Part shown: in pieces, positions 27,134 through 35,162 of the stretch | How the letters are laid out: every line of letters begins with the position of its first letter | Numbering within the stretch: position 1 is the first letter of the stretch | Origin: DATHVI01 sp035461385 | Lineage (GTDB): Bacteria; Actinomycetota; Thermoleophilia; Solirubrobacterales; 70-9 | Reading direction: 5' to 3' | Length of the DNA stretch: 64,000 nucleotides | Assembly (NCBI GenBank): GCA_035461385.1 | Contig: DATHVI010000174.1 | Span: 1-64,000, forward strand | Made by a program: the position numbers and the translations under genes | The notes under the pieces: generated by a model | What the model was told of the DNA's origin: nothing | The model's input: only the letters and a program-made list of their open reading frames with translations | Databases searched by the model: none

Positions 27134-27186
27134 TAGAATCAGGGTGATGACGCGCTCTTCGAGTCGAACCGCGTCGCGATGAGCCG
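27134..27186 (+). promoter_or_regulatory. possible -10 element and leader of the mutase gene
   Basis: TAGAAT at 27134 is close to a consensus -10 box in an otherwise GC-rich divergent gap. A TTGCAT lies 21 bases before it, longer than ideal spacing. An 11-codon open frame (ATG at 27147, stop TGA at 27180) ends just before the mutase ATG and could act as a leader. Weak support. Confidence 0.25.
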
Positions 27187-29181
27187 ATGACCGACCACCG
27201 CCTTCCCGAGCCCGACCGGCCGTGGGTGATGAGGACCTACGCGGGGCACTCGGACGCCCGCCGCTCGAACGAGCTCTACCGGCGCAACCTCGCCAAGGGC
27301 CAGACCGGGCTCTCGGTGGCCTTCGACCTCCCGACCCAGACCGGCTACGACCCCGACCACGTCCTCGCCCGCGGGGAGGTCGGCAAGGTCGGCGTCTCGA
27401 TCGTGCACAAGGGCGACATGCACGCGCTCCTCGACGGCATCCCGCTCGACGAGATGAACACCTCGATGACGATCAACGCAACCGCGGCATGGCTGCTCGC
27501 TCTCTACGTCACCGTCGCCGAGGAGAACGGGATCGACCGCGCGACGCTCCGGGGCACGACCCAGAACGACATCATCAAGGAGTACCTCTCGCGCGGGACC
27601 TACGCCTTCCCGCCCGGCCCGTCGATGCGACTGATCGCCGACACGGTCGCGTTCGCGGTCAACGAGATCCCGAGCTGGAACCCGACCAACGTCTGCAGCT
27701 ACCACCTCCAGGAGGCCGGGGCGACCCCGGTCCAGGAGATCGCCTACTCGCTCTCGACCGCGATCGCGGTCCTCGACGAGGTCCAGGCCCGGGGGCAGGT
27801 GGCCGAGGACGACTTCGCGAAGGTCTTCGGGCGGATCTCGTTCTTCGTCAACGCCGGCGTCCGGTTCATCGAGGAGCACGCGAAGCTGCGGGCGATGTCG
27901 AGGCTGTGGGAGGAGATCGGCCGCGAGCGCTACGGCGTCAGCGACCCGAAGCTGCTGCGGATGCGCTACGGGGTCCAGGTCAACTCGCTCGGCCTCACCG
28001 AGGCGCAGCCGGAGAACAACGTCCCCCGGATCGCCCTCGAGGCGCTCGGGGTCACCCTCGGCCGCAACGCCCGTGCCCGCGCGATCCAGCTCCCGGCGTG
28101 GAACGAGGCGCTCGGCCTGCCGCGGCCCTGGGACCAGCAGTGGAGTCTGCGGATCCAGCAGATCCTCGCCTACGAGACCGACTTGCTCGACTACCCGGAC
28201 ATCTTCGAGGGCTCGAAGGTGGTCGAGGGGCTGGTCGACGAGCTCGCCGAGGGGGCCCGGGAGGAGATGAAGGTGGTCGCCGACCACGGCGGGGCGGTCG
28301 AGGCGGTGCCGTACATGAAGTCCCAACTCGTCACCTCCCACCGCGAGCGGCTGGCGAGGATCGAGAGCGGCGAGATCACCGTCGTCGGCCAGAACCGCTT
28401 CACCGAGACCGAGGACTCGCCGCTCACCGCGGGCGCGGACGGGGGCATCCTCACCCCCGACCCGGAGGTCGAGCGCGAACGCCGCGAGGCGCTCAAGCGC
28501 TGGAAGGCCGAGCGCGACTCCGGCGCGGTCGCGCGCGCGCTCGAGGACCTGGCCGAGGCGGCCGGCGACGAGGACGCGAACCTGATGCCGGCGACGATCG
28601 CGGCGGCGAAGGCCGGAGCCACCACGGGCGAGTGGGCGGGGACCCTGCGCGACGCGTTCGGCGACTACCGCGCCCCGACGGGCGTCTCCGGAGCCGTCTC
28701 GCCGTCGGCAGAGGGCCAGCTCGAGGCGGTGCGCGAGCGCGTCACCGAGGTCTCCGAGGCGCTCGGCCACCGGCTGCGGATCCTGGTCGGAAAGCCGGGC
28801 CTCGACGGCCACTCGAACGGCGCCGAGCAGATCGCGATGCGCGCCCGCGACGCCGGGATGGAGGTGATCTACCAGGGCATCCGCCTCACCCCGGAGCAGA
28901 TCGCCGCCTCCGCCGTCCAGGAGGACGTCGACGTCGTCGGGCTCTCGATCCTCTCGGGGTCGCACCGCGAGCTCGTCCCCGAGATGGTGCGGCTGCTCCG
29001 CGAACAGGGGGTCGACGTGCCGGTGGTCGTCGGCGGGATCATCCCCGCGACCGACGCCGAGGCACTGCGCGCCGCCGGGGTCGCCGCCGTCTACACGCCG
29101 AAGGACTTCGACCTCAGCCGGATCATCGGTGAGGTCGCCGACCTCGTCGCCGCGCGCCAGGGCGCCGGCTCGCCCGCCTGA
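27187..29181 (+). CDS. ecm: ethylmalonyl-CoA mutase (MeaA-type)
   Basis: 664 residues. The N-terminal barrel opens with PWVMRTYAGHSDARRSNELY, LSVAFDLPTQTGYDPDH and LDEMNTSMTINATAAW. Residues 520-655 are the B12-binding domain with GKPGLDGHSNGAEQ (DxHxxG, His as the cobalt ligand) and LSILSGSH. Both domains lie in one chain, and the RTYAGHS pattern is the one I associate with ethylmalonyl-CoA mutase rather than methylmalonyl-CoA mutase, which has RQYAGFS. It rearranges ethylmalonyl-CoA to methylsuccinyl-CoA with adenosylcobalamin. The ccrA, mcd-, mch- and mcl-like genes in the window support this assignment. Confidence 0.88.
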   Translation: MTDHRLPEPDRPWVMRTYAGHSDARRSNELYRRNLAKGQTGLSVAFDLPTQTGYDPDHVLARGEVGKVGVSIVHKGDMHALLDGIPLDEMNTSMTINATAAWLLALYVTVAEENGIDRATLRGTTQNDIIKEYLSRGTYAFPPGPSMRLIADTVAFAVNEIPSWNPTNVCSYHLQEAGATPVQEIAYSLSTAIAVLDEVQARGQVAEDDFAKVFGRISFFVNAGVRFIEEHAKLRAMSRLWEEIGRERYGVSDPKLLRMRYGVQVNSLGLTEAQPENNVPRIALEALGVTLGRNARARAIQLPAWNEALGLPRPWDQQWSLRIQQILAYETDLLDYPDIFEGSKVVEGLVDELAEGAREEMKVVADHGGAVEAVPYMKSQLVTSHRERLARIESGEITVVGQNRFTETEDSPLTAGADGGILTPDPEVERERREALKRWKAERDSGAVARALEDLAEAAGDEDANLMPATIAAAKAGATTGEWAGTLRDAFGDYRAPTGVSGAVSPSAEGQLEAVRERVTEVSEALGHRLRILVGKPGLDGHSNGAEQIAMRARDAGMEVIYQGIRLTPEQIAASAVQEDVDVVGLSILSGSHRELVPEMVRLLREQGVDVPVVVGGIIPATDAEALRAAGVAAVYTPKDFDLSRIIGEVADLVAARQGAGSPA

Positions 29182-29219
29182 GCGGTGGGCCCAGCCGCGG
29201 CCTCGTGCAGGGAGCACCG

Positions 29220-29780
29220 GTGAGCCCGCATCCGATCGCGTTCCCGATCGGCGGCCTCAGCGACGGCACGGTGCGCCTGCGGCTGGTCGCCGACGCCGAC
29301 GTCCCCGCCGTCGCGGCGGCATGCGACGACCCTGAGATCGCGCGCTACACGACGATCCCATCCCCCTACGCTCCCCGCCACGCGCGCGAGTGGGCGCGCC
29401 AGGCCCGCCGCGGGCTCGAGAGCGGCACCGACCTGCAGACCGTGGTCGTCGCCGAGGACGGCGGCGAGCTGCTCGGGGCGGTCGGCCTGAACGCGATCGA
29501 CCCGGCGACGGGACGATGCGCCGCCGGCTACTGGGTCGCCGCGCCCGCCCGCGGCCGCGGCGTCGCGACCCGCGCCCTGCGGCTGCTCTGCCGCTACGGC
29601 TTCGACGAGCTCGGCCTCGACCGGATCGAGGCCTGGATCGACCCCGGCAACACAGGGTCGCTTCGCGTCGCCGAGCGGCTCGGGTTCGCCCGCGAGGGCC
29701 TGCTGCGGTCGTTCATGCCGATCAACGGGATCCGGCGCGACATGCTGATGTGCTCGCTGCTGCCGGGGGATCTGCGCTGA
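29220..29780 (+). CDS. GNAT acetyltransferase, RimJ/RimL type
   Basis: About 186 residues. It has VRLRLVADADVPAVAAACDD at the start, YWVAAPARGRGVATRALRLL (the acetyl-CoA pyrophosphate loop, Q/RxxGxG/A) and a RVAERLGFAREG motif near the C-terminus, all as in RimJ/RimL-like N-acyltransferases. The GTG at 29220 has a GGGAG ribosome site six bases upstream, preferred over a GTG at 29205. It follows the mutase by 38 bases. Confidence 0.85.
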   Translation: MSPHPIAFPIGGLSDGTVRLRLVADADVPAVAAACDDPEIARYTTIPSPYAPRHAREWARQARRGLESGTDLQTVVVAEDGGELLGAVGLNAIDPATGRCAAGYWVAAPARGRGVATRALRLLCRYGFDELGLDRIEAWIDPGNTGSLRVAERLGFAREGLLRSFMPINGIRRDMLMCSLLPGDLR

Positions 29781-29782
29781 GC

Positions 29783-29800
29783 CGGGGAGCCGGCTCCCCG
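29783..29800. terminator. 18-base perfect palindrome after the GNAT gene
   Basis: CGGGGAGCCGGCTCCCCG directly follows the stop codon. It would form a strong cruciform or hairpin without much loop; no T-run follows. Position suggests termination. Confidence 0.35.
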
Positions 29801-29900
29801 CCGTAGGGTCGATCCGGGTCGATCCGGTCGGCGGCAGCGAGCTTTGCGCCATCCCCCACAGCCTCGGCAATGCCGATGGCGCACGCTACGCTGAGGTGCG

Positions 29901-30467
29901 ATGACCGAGATGAACGGCGATCGCAGCGCCTGGCTGCGTTGCTACCGCTGCTGGTCTACGCGCCTCGAGGCGCAGGTCCACTACGACGCGATCATCCGCG
30001 TCGATCCCGAGTCCGGCGAGACCGCCGAGCGGATGGAGGAGCTCCAGGAGGCCGTGGTCCAGTGTCTCGACTGCCTCCACGACCAGCCGCACCTGACGAT
30101 TGACGAGGGGCGGGTGGTTCCGATCGAGGACCGCTGGGAGCGGATGGTCGCGGGCACGCCGTGGGTCGCCTCGTGCACGGTCACCGTCGACCAGGACAGC
30201 GTCGAGACGTGCTCCGGCCCGGACGCTGCCGACAGCCTCACCTTCGCCGCCTTCGGCGAGCAGGGAACGCGCGAGTTCTTCACCCACGTCCGCTTCCACA
30301 AGCACGACGAGGAGCTGATCATCGTCCACCTGCTGGTCGAGCTGTACGCGCGCTCGGCGGAGGAGGCGAGCGAGGTGCTCGAGGGCGCGTCGCGGGGCAC
30401 GCTCGAGCTCACCTCCCTGGCGGAGGAGTCCCGACCCCCCGCCCATGCCGCCGACGAGGCCCACTGA
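29901..30467 (+). CDS. hypothetical protein with zinc-ribbon-like cysteines
   Basis: 188 residues. CYRC near residue 14 and CLDC near residue 54 form two CxxC pairs, 40 residues apart, as in a zinc ribbon. The middle part has GTPWVASCTVTVDQ and the later part the predicted helix-rich FFTHVRFHKHDEELIIVHLL, which looks like an antiparallel domain. No named family was recognised. It overlaps the next gene by 23 bases. Confidence 0.5.
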   Translation: MTEMNGDRSAWLRCYRCWSTRLEAQVHYDAIIRVDPESGETAERMEELQEAVVQCLDCLHDQPHLTIDEGRVVPIEDRWERMVAGTPWVASCTVTVDQDSVETCSGPDAADSLTFAAFGEQGTREFFTHVRFHKHDEELIIVHLLVELYARSAEEASEVLEGASRGTLELTSLAEESRPPAHAADEAH

Positions 30468-31203
30468 CGACACCGACCTCCTCGACGAGCTCTACCGGGA
30501 GCACCCCGACGGCTTCGTAGCCGGGCGCAACGAGCTCGCCAAGGACCTCCGCGGCGCCGGCGAGCGCGACCGGGCCGACGAGGTCGCCAAGCTGCGCAAG
30601 CCGAGCGTCGCGGCATGGCTGATCAACCGCGCGGCGCTGACCTCGGCGACCGAGGCCGAGGAGTTCGCCGACGCGAGCACCGAGCTCGAACGGGCGCAGC
30701 GGGCGGCGCTCGAGGGCCGCGATCGGGGCGGCGAGGCGTACCGGGCCGCGGCCGCGCGCGAGCGCGACGCAAGCGAGGCGCTGGTGAGGGCCGCGGAGTC
30801 GGCGGCCCGAGACGCCGGCCGCCCGGCCACCGATCGCAACCTCGAGCTGGTCAGGGAGACTCTCCAGGCCGCGGCCGGCGACTCGGAGCTCCGCGACCGC
30901 GTCGTCCGCGGACGGGTCGAGCGCCAGCAGTCGGCCGCGACGCTCGGCGCCCTCGGGGCGGGCCCGCCGCCTCGCCGCCGCCCGGGGTCGGATAAGCGAC
31001 GCCAGGTCGAGCGCGCCCGGCGCGAGCTGCGGCGGCTCGAGGACCAGCTCGCGCGGGCGAGCGCACGCTCCGAGCGCCTGCGCGCGCGGGTCGAGGAGGC
31101 CGGGGCGGCACTTCAACGGGAGCGTGAGAAGCTCGCCGCCAGCGAGCGAGAGATGGCGGAGCTCGAGCGCGAGGTCGACGCCGCGCGGCGGCGCGCGGGC
31201 TAG
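30445..31203 (+). CDS. actinobacterial coiled-coil hypothetical protein
   Basis: 252 residues. The N-terminus has LLDELYREHPDGFVAGRNEL and VAKLRKPSVAAWLINRAA, a conserved opening of a small actinobacterial family of unknown role. Residues 70-150 are helical and Ala/Glu-rich; residues 165-250 are a charged coiled coil (RRLEDQLARASARSERL). No signal peptide. The overlap with the upstream gene implies coupled translation. Confidence 0.6.
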   Translation: MPPTRPTDDTDLLDELYREHPDGFVAGRNELAKDLRGAGERDRADEVAKLRKPSVAAWLINRAALTSATEAEEFADASTELERAQRAALEGRDRGGEAYRAAAARERDASEALVRAAESAARDAGRPATDRNLELVRETLQAAAGDSELRDRVVRGRVERQQSAATLGALGAGPPPRRRPGSDKRRQVERARRELRRLEDQLARASARSERLRARVEEAGAALQREREKLAASEREMAELEREVDAARRRAG

Positions 31204-31221
31204 CGATCACCGTCGTCGCGT

Positions 31222-31316
31222 GTCGAGTGCAACGTCAACGGCAAGGGAGGTACTCAACGTCGCCGTCGTCGACCGTCGAGTGCAACGTTGGCGACAACGG
31301 AGGCACTCGAGGTCGC
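31222..31316. repeat. two 42-base direct repeats upstream of the LLM gene
   Basis: Copies at 31222-31263 and 31275-31316 agree at 34 of 42 positions. Both begin GTCGAGTGCAACGT and end with an ACTC...GTCGC block. The second copy also contains an 8-base inverted repeat TCGAGTGC...GCACTCGA (31276-31310). The only gene they can serve is the flavin/F420 oxidoreductase starting at 31339; an operator or an old duplication are both possible. Confidence 0.55.
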
Positions 31317-31338
31317 TGTCCGGTAAAACTCGGTCCCG

Positions 31339-32319
31339 GTGTCCGGGATCGGGGCCTTCGTCACATCGGGCCGCTCGCTCGAGCGGGCCCTCGACCGGGT
31401 CGCGCTCGCCGACCGGCTCGGGTTCGCATCCGCCTACACCACCCACATCGCCGCTCGCGACTCGCTGACGCTGGTCGCGGCCTACGCGGCCGCGACGGAG
31501 CGGATCCGGATTGGGACGGGAGTCGTGCCGATCTTCTCCCGGACCCCGGCGACGATGGCCCAGAGCGCGGCGACGATCGACGAGCTCTCCGGGGGGAGGA
31601 TGGTGCTCGGGCTCGGTGTCTCGCACGCGTCAATCGTCGAGAGCTGGCACGGGGCGAAGATCACCAAGCCGGTGGCCCAGATGCGCGAGTACGTCGCCGT
31701 GGTACGGGCGATCCTCCGCGGGGAGGACCCGCCGGAGTCCGGGCACTTCCCGACCGAGTTCCGTTTCATCGGCTACGAGGCGCGAGGGGACCTGCCGATC
31801 CACATCGCCGCGCTGTCGTCGAACATGCTCCGGCTCGCCGGCGAGGTTGCCGACGGGGTGATGCTGTGGCTCTGCAACCCCGACTACATCCGCGACGTAG
31901 TCGTACCGGCGGTGCGCGAGGGCCGCGAGCGCGCCGGCAAGGGTCTCGAGGGCTTCGACGTCGTCGCCGCGGTCCCGGTCGCGCTCACGGACGACCCCGC
32001 CGCCGCACGCGCCGCGATGCGCCAGGACCTGATCCCCTACGCCTCGCTGCCGTTCTACCGCGCGATGTTCGAGCGCTCGGGGTTCGAGGCCGAGCTCGCG
32101 GCGTTCGACGAGGGCATGTCCGCGGGCGACGTCGAGCAGGCGAAAGCCGGGCTCTCGGACCGGATGCTCGATGCCCTCGCCGGGATCGGGGCGGCAGGCG
32201 ACGTCCGGGCGGCGGTCGAACGCTACCGGGAAGCGGGGGCGACGTCGCCGTGCGTTGGCGGACTACCCGGCACCGACTTCAACGCCGCGCTCGAAGCCGT
32301 CGCGGAATTGATCCCCTGA
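31339..32319 (+). CDS. LLM-class oxidoreductase, probably F420-dependent
   Basis: 326 residues of the luciferase-like TIM barrel: GIGAFVTSGRSLERALDRV, GFASAYTTHIAARDSLTLV, RIRIGTGVVPIFSRTPATM and a later LPIHIAALSSNMLRLAGEVA. The TGVVPIFSRTPATMAQ arrangement, with a His-containing early loop, is usual in F420-dependent LLM enzymes. The presence of a full F420 locus in the window supports F420 over FMN. Substrate unknown. The GTG start is close to the tandem repeat that precedes it. Confidence 0.82.
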   Translation: MSGIGAFVTSGRSLERALDRVALADRLGFASAYTTHIAARDSLTLVAAYAAATERIRIGTGVVPIFSRTPATMAQSAATIDELSGGRMVLGLGVSHASIVESWHGAKITKPVAQMREYVAVVRAILRGEDPPESGHFPTEFRFIGYEARGDLPIHIAALSSNMLRLAGEVADGVMLWLCNPDYIRDVVVPAVREGRERAGKGLEGFDVVAAVPVALTDDPAAARAAMRQDLIPYASLPFYRAMFERSGFEAELAAFDEGMSAGDVEQAKAGLSDRMLDALAGIGAAGDVRAAVERYREAGATSPCVGGLPGTDFNAALEAVAELIP

Positions 32320-32453
32320 CGCGCGATTCACCGGCTCCCCGCCGTTCAGGGCGTTTCGGGAAGAAGCCGGATGAGGCGCTCATCAGGTCGTGGCCCGGCC
32401 TCCCCGACCCGGACAGCGGCGCGCTGCGCTGGCCGATGACCCATCCGGTCCCC

Positions 32454-32996
32454 TCAGAGCGGTAGCCGCGAGCGCAGCCGTTGCAGGCGGACGATCACGG
32501 ACTCGGCGGCTCCGCCGCGCGGGGGCAGCAGGCCGAGCTGTTGCGCGAGGTCCGAGAAGTCGTAGACGGCGCGGTAGCGCCAGATCAGTCCGCCGCGGAA
32601 CTGAAGGACGTCGATGCCCTCGATGTCGACCGCTTTGCCGGTTGGCGCGAACCCCGGCGGGTCGAGCGGACCGTCGTTGGTGCCGAGCATCCGCCACGGC
32701 AGGTAGGCGACGAGCCGGTCGTCGCTGATCGCAGGCTCGCCGGCCGCGGCGAATCGGAGGTCCGAGAACGCGGTCACCCCAGTGGCCACAAACGACGCGA
32801 CTTCGTCCCGCCCGCGCGCCGCCTCGGGCAGCGCCGGGTCCTCCCAGAGGACGTCCTCGGCGGCGCAGGCGGCGACGCCGCGGGGGTCGTGCCGGTTCCA
32901 CGCCTCCTGGTAGGGCTTCGCGAACTCGCGCAGCCAGTCGATGCTCTCGATCGGTTCGGCCCCGTCGCCGAGCTTCGTCGCAATGCTTGCCTCGAT
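32454..32996 (-). CDS. SnoaL/NTF2-like protein
   Basis: About 180 residues. YQEAWNRHDPRGVAACAAEDVLW, ARGRDEVASFVATGVTAFSDLR and FRGGLIWRYRAVYD are the standard SnoaL-like (polyketide cyclase/NTF2) pattern. No ATG, GTG or TTG occurs in frame between the stop of the upstream gene and the conserved region. The best ribosome site (GAGGAGGAG, 33003-33011) sits six bases before an ATC at 32996, which is taken as a tentative start. It is downstream of the mesaconyl-CoA hydratase-like gene, probably in one transcript. Confidence 0.65.
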   Translation of the reverse strand: MEASIATKLGDGAEPIESIDWLREFAKPYQEAWNRHDPRGVAACAAEDVLWEDPALPEAARGRDEVASFVATGVTAFSDLRFAAAGEPAISDDRLVAYLPWRMLGTNDGPLDPPGFAPTGKAVDIEGIDVLQFRGGLIWRYRAVYDFSDLAQQLGLLPPRGGAAESVIVRLQRLRSRLPL

Positions 32997-33043
32997 CTCG
33001 CTCTCCTCCTCGATCCGCTCAGGGACGCCGGCGCCTATCGGCG

Positions 33044-33583
33044 CTAGTCGACGTCGCCCTCCGCCCTCGGCTCCTCGCCCTTTCGCGGCACCAACACCGA
33101 GCGCTTGAACTCGGCCACCAGCTCGCCGGTCTGCTTGTAGACACGGGTGTGGACCTTGACCACGCCGCGGTCGGGCTTCGACTTCGACGGCCGCACCTCG
33201 AGCACCTCGGACTCGCAGTAGAGGGTGTCGCCGTGGAAGACCGGGTTCGGGTGGCTGAGCTCCTCGGTCGCGAGGTTCGCGATCGCCTTCCCCGAGACGT
33301 CGCCGACGGTCATCCCGACGGCGAGCGAGTAGACCAGCGGCCCGACGACGACGTTTCGACCCTGCTGCGACTCCGACGCGTAGACGTCGTTGATGTGCAG
33401 CGGGTGGTGGTTCATCGTCAGCAGGCAGAACAGGTGGTCGTCGGCCTCGGTCACCGTCTTCGCCGGCCAGTGCTCGTAGGTCGCTCCGACCTCGAACTCC
33501 TCCAGGTAGCGCCCGTAGCGGCGAGCTCCGCTCGCCTCGCGGGCCGCTTGCTCGGTCCTCAGCTCGTGCTCGTTGTCGCTCAT
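33044..33583 (-). CDS. mch: MaoC-family dehydratase, mesaconyl-CoA hydratase-like
   Basis: 179 residues, single hot-dog MaoC domain. It contains GRYLEEFEVGATYEHWPAKTVTEAD, LLTMNHHPLHINDVYA (the hydratase D/H region) and LSHPNPVFHGDTLYCESEVLEV. This is the single-domain form found beside ccr/meaA in actinobacteria, thought to hydrate mesaconyl-CoA to beta-methylmalyl-CoA. Assignment rests on that resemblance and on the other pathway genes nearby. Confidence 0.75.
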   Translation of the reverse strand: MSDNEHELRTEQAAREASGARRYGRYLEEFEVGATYEHWPAKTVTEADDHLFCLLTMNHHPLHINDVYASESQQGRNVVVGPLVYSLAVGMTVGDVSGKAIANLATEELSHPNPVFHGDTLYCESEVLEVRPSKSKPDRGVVKVHTRVYKQTGELVAEFKRSVLVPRKGEEPRAEGDVD

Positions 33584-33649
33584 CGGCTCCAGTCTCTCTC
33601 GTTGCGGTTGCGGCCGGGCGCGGGTTGCCCGGGGCGGGATCGTAGGAGG

Positions 33650-34645
33650 TCAGCTCGCGGTCAGCGCCGCCGGGGCGCCCTCGAAGCGGCCGACGTCGGC
33701 AGCCTCGCGCTCGATCGCGGCGAGCACCGGGTCGGTCAGCGGCGCGAACGGCTCGATCGAGATCTCGAGGCGGCGGCCGCTGCGCTTCGACGACCACAGT
33801 CCGACCAGCCGGCCATCGAGGCAGATCGTCGGCCGCAGGATCCCGCCGCCGGGGAGGACCCGCCGCTCGCCGTCGGCGTCGACCGCGTGGACGCGCTCGG
33901 AGTAGCCCATCAGGTAGGTGTCGAATGCGGGCAGCAGGCGGACGAGCGGCGACGGCGGCGCCCGCGGGCGCGCGCGCCGCAGCGCCAGCAGCCTACCCCC
34001 GTCACCGACCTCCGCGAGCTCGCCGGCGATCCGGTCGAGCCCGCGGCGGCAGTCGCGCAGGCCGAGCCCCGACCACTTCGCCAGATCGCGATCGCTCGCC
34101 GGGCCGAACGCCCCCAGGTACCGGCGGGCGAGATCGGCGAGCGCGGCGTCGCGATCCGGGGCCGGCGCCTCGCCGAGCCAGTCCGCGGTCGCGACGAGCG
34201 TCCCGCTCGCGCCCTCGTCCGGGCCGATGCAGGCCGCGCCCTCGCTGACGACGACGCGGATCAGGTGAACCCGGGTCTCCGCTGGGACGGCGATCCCGGC
34301 GCGGCCGAGCCGCTCGACGAGCGCGTTGCGGGTCAGCAACCCGTCGGTTCCGAGCGCGCGCCTGATGATCGCGATCGCTCGATCCTGGTCGCCGGCGTCG
34401 AGGCCCAGCTGCGCGAGGCGGCGGCGCGACTGGCGCACGGTCGCCGCCGCGAACAGCGGCCGCATCCAGCCGTAGTCCTCGCTTGCGACCAGGTGCACCG
34501 TTCCCCGCATCAGCCAACCGCGGACGAGCGACCGCGTCTCGACCCGCGCCCGCTCGACCGCGTCCGCCGTCAGCCCGCGAGCGCGGGCGCGGAAGTGGAG
34601 CAGCCCGGCACGCTTGTCCTGCGCCTGGGCGCCGGCGATCGCCAC
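33650..34645 (-). CDS. winged-helix DNA-binding domain protein (HTH_42/AlkZ-like)
   Basis: 331 residues from the first usual start (GTG). Landmarks of the HTH_42 family are VRGWLMRGTVHLVASEDYGW, GLLTRNALVERLGRAGI, LLPAFDTYLMGYSERV, GGILRPTICLDGRLVG. Members include DNA glycosylase-like AlkZ. In relatives the region 'LN.PA...DPAAVV..L.GVQAQD' precedes this start; here the same frame upstream encodes RLRAGSQLLNRPAAGRDPAA, so the true start is further up. The only candidate before the previous stop is a CTG at 34747. The gene is close behind the small gene at 34758. Confidence 0.78.
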   Translation of the reverse strand: MAIAGAQAQDKRAGLLHFRARARGLTADAVERARVETRSLVRGWLMRGTVHLVASEDYGWMRPLFAAATVRQSRRRLAQLGLDAGDQDRAIAIIRRALGTDGLLTRNALVERLGRAGIAVPAETRVHLIRVVVSEGAACIGPDEGASGTLVATADWLGEAPAPDRDAALADLARRYLGAFGPASDRDLAKWSGLGLRDCRRGLDRIAGELAEVGDGGRLLALRRARPRAPPSPLVRLLPAFDTYLMGYSERVHAVDADGERRVLPGGGILRPTICLDGRLVGLWSSKRSGRRLEISIEPFAPLTDPVLAAIEREAADVGRFEGAPAALTAS

Positions 34646-34757
34646 CGCGACCGCCGCCGGGTCGCGGCCCGCGGCGGGCCGGTTGAGGAGCTGCGATCCG
34701 GCGCGCAGCCGGGCGAGCCGAGCCGGAGCGATCGCCCGCGGCGCCAGCGGGGCCGCC

Positions 34758-35120
34758 TCAGCGCGCCTTCCTCAGGCGCGCCCGAGCCTCCTGGCGCTCG
34801 ATCACGGTCCCGATCAGCTTCTGGATCTCGGGGTCGCCCGAGATCCTGATCTGCCCGTGCTCGTAGGCCTCGCGCCAGTCAGGCAGCTTGCCGTCGGTGG
34901 CGAGCTCGTTGAAGATCGAGCGCGGCATCGAGATCTCGATCCGGGCGTCGTCGGGATCGCCCTTCGTCGTCTCCGGCCCCGGCACGCGAACCCGGAAGAC
35001 CTGGATGTCGCCGCGGCCGCGGAGCTCGAGGCGCATCGTCAGCTTCAGCCGCGCGAGGGCCGGAACCTCGGCGGTGATGTTGCGGTAGGCGGTCGAGATC
35101 AGCTCTTGCGCTCGCGCCAT
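34758..35120 (-). CDS. conserved hypothetical protein, SCP2-like
   Basis: 120 residues. VFRVRVPGPETTKGDPDDAR, IEISMPRSIFNELA, YEHGQIRISGDPEIQKLI. The 'G.i.isGd..i...i' pattern resembles the SCP2 sterol-carrier-like fold, but the family was not recognised with certainty. It lies 42 bases after the dehydrogenase gene, on the same strand, and the next gene (HTH_42) may overlap its stop region. Confidence 0.5.
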   Translation of the reverse strand: MARAQELISTAYRNITAEVPALARLKLTMRLELRGRGDIQVFRVRVPGPETTKGDPDDARIEISMPRSIFNELATDGKLPDWREAYEHGQIRISGDPEIQKLIGTVIERQEARARLRKAR

Positions 35121-35162
35121 CTGGCGGAGAGTAAACGACCCGGCGCGCCCGTCCCAGGCCGG

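Noticed and set aside
27097..27186. B12 riboswitch ahead of the mutase gene
   Set aside because: The gap is too short and lacks the conserved B12-box sequence.
27139..29217. Long minus-strand frame opposite the mutase gene
   Set aside because: Typical high-GC shadow frame; composition is Arg/Asp/Leu-rich and no domain is seen.
32320..32453. Possible gene end between the LLM and SnoaL genes (frame with PDEALIRSWPGLPDPDSG)
   Set aside because: No start, no ribosome site and no recognisable family; treated as non-coding.
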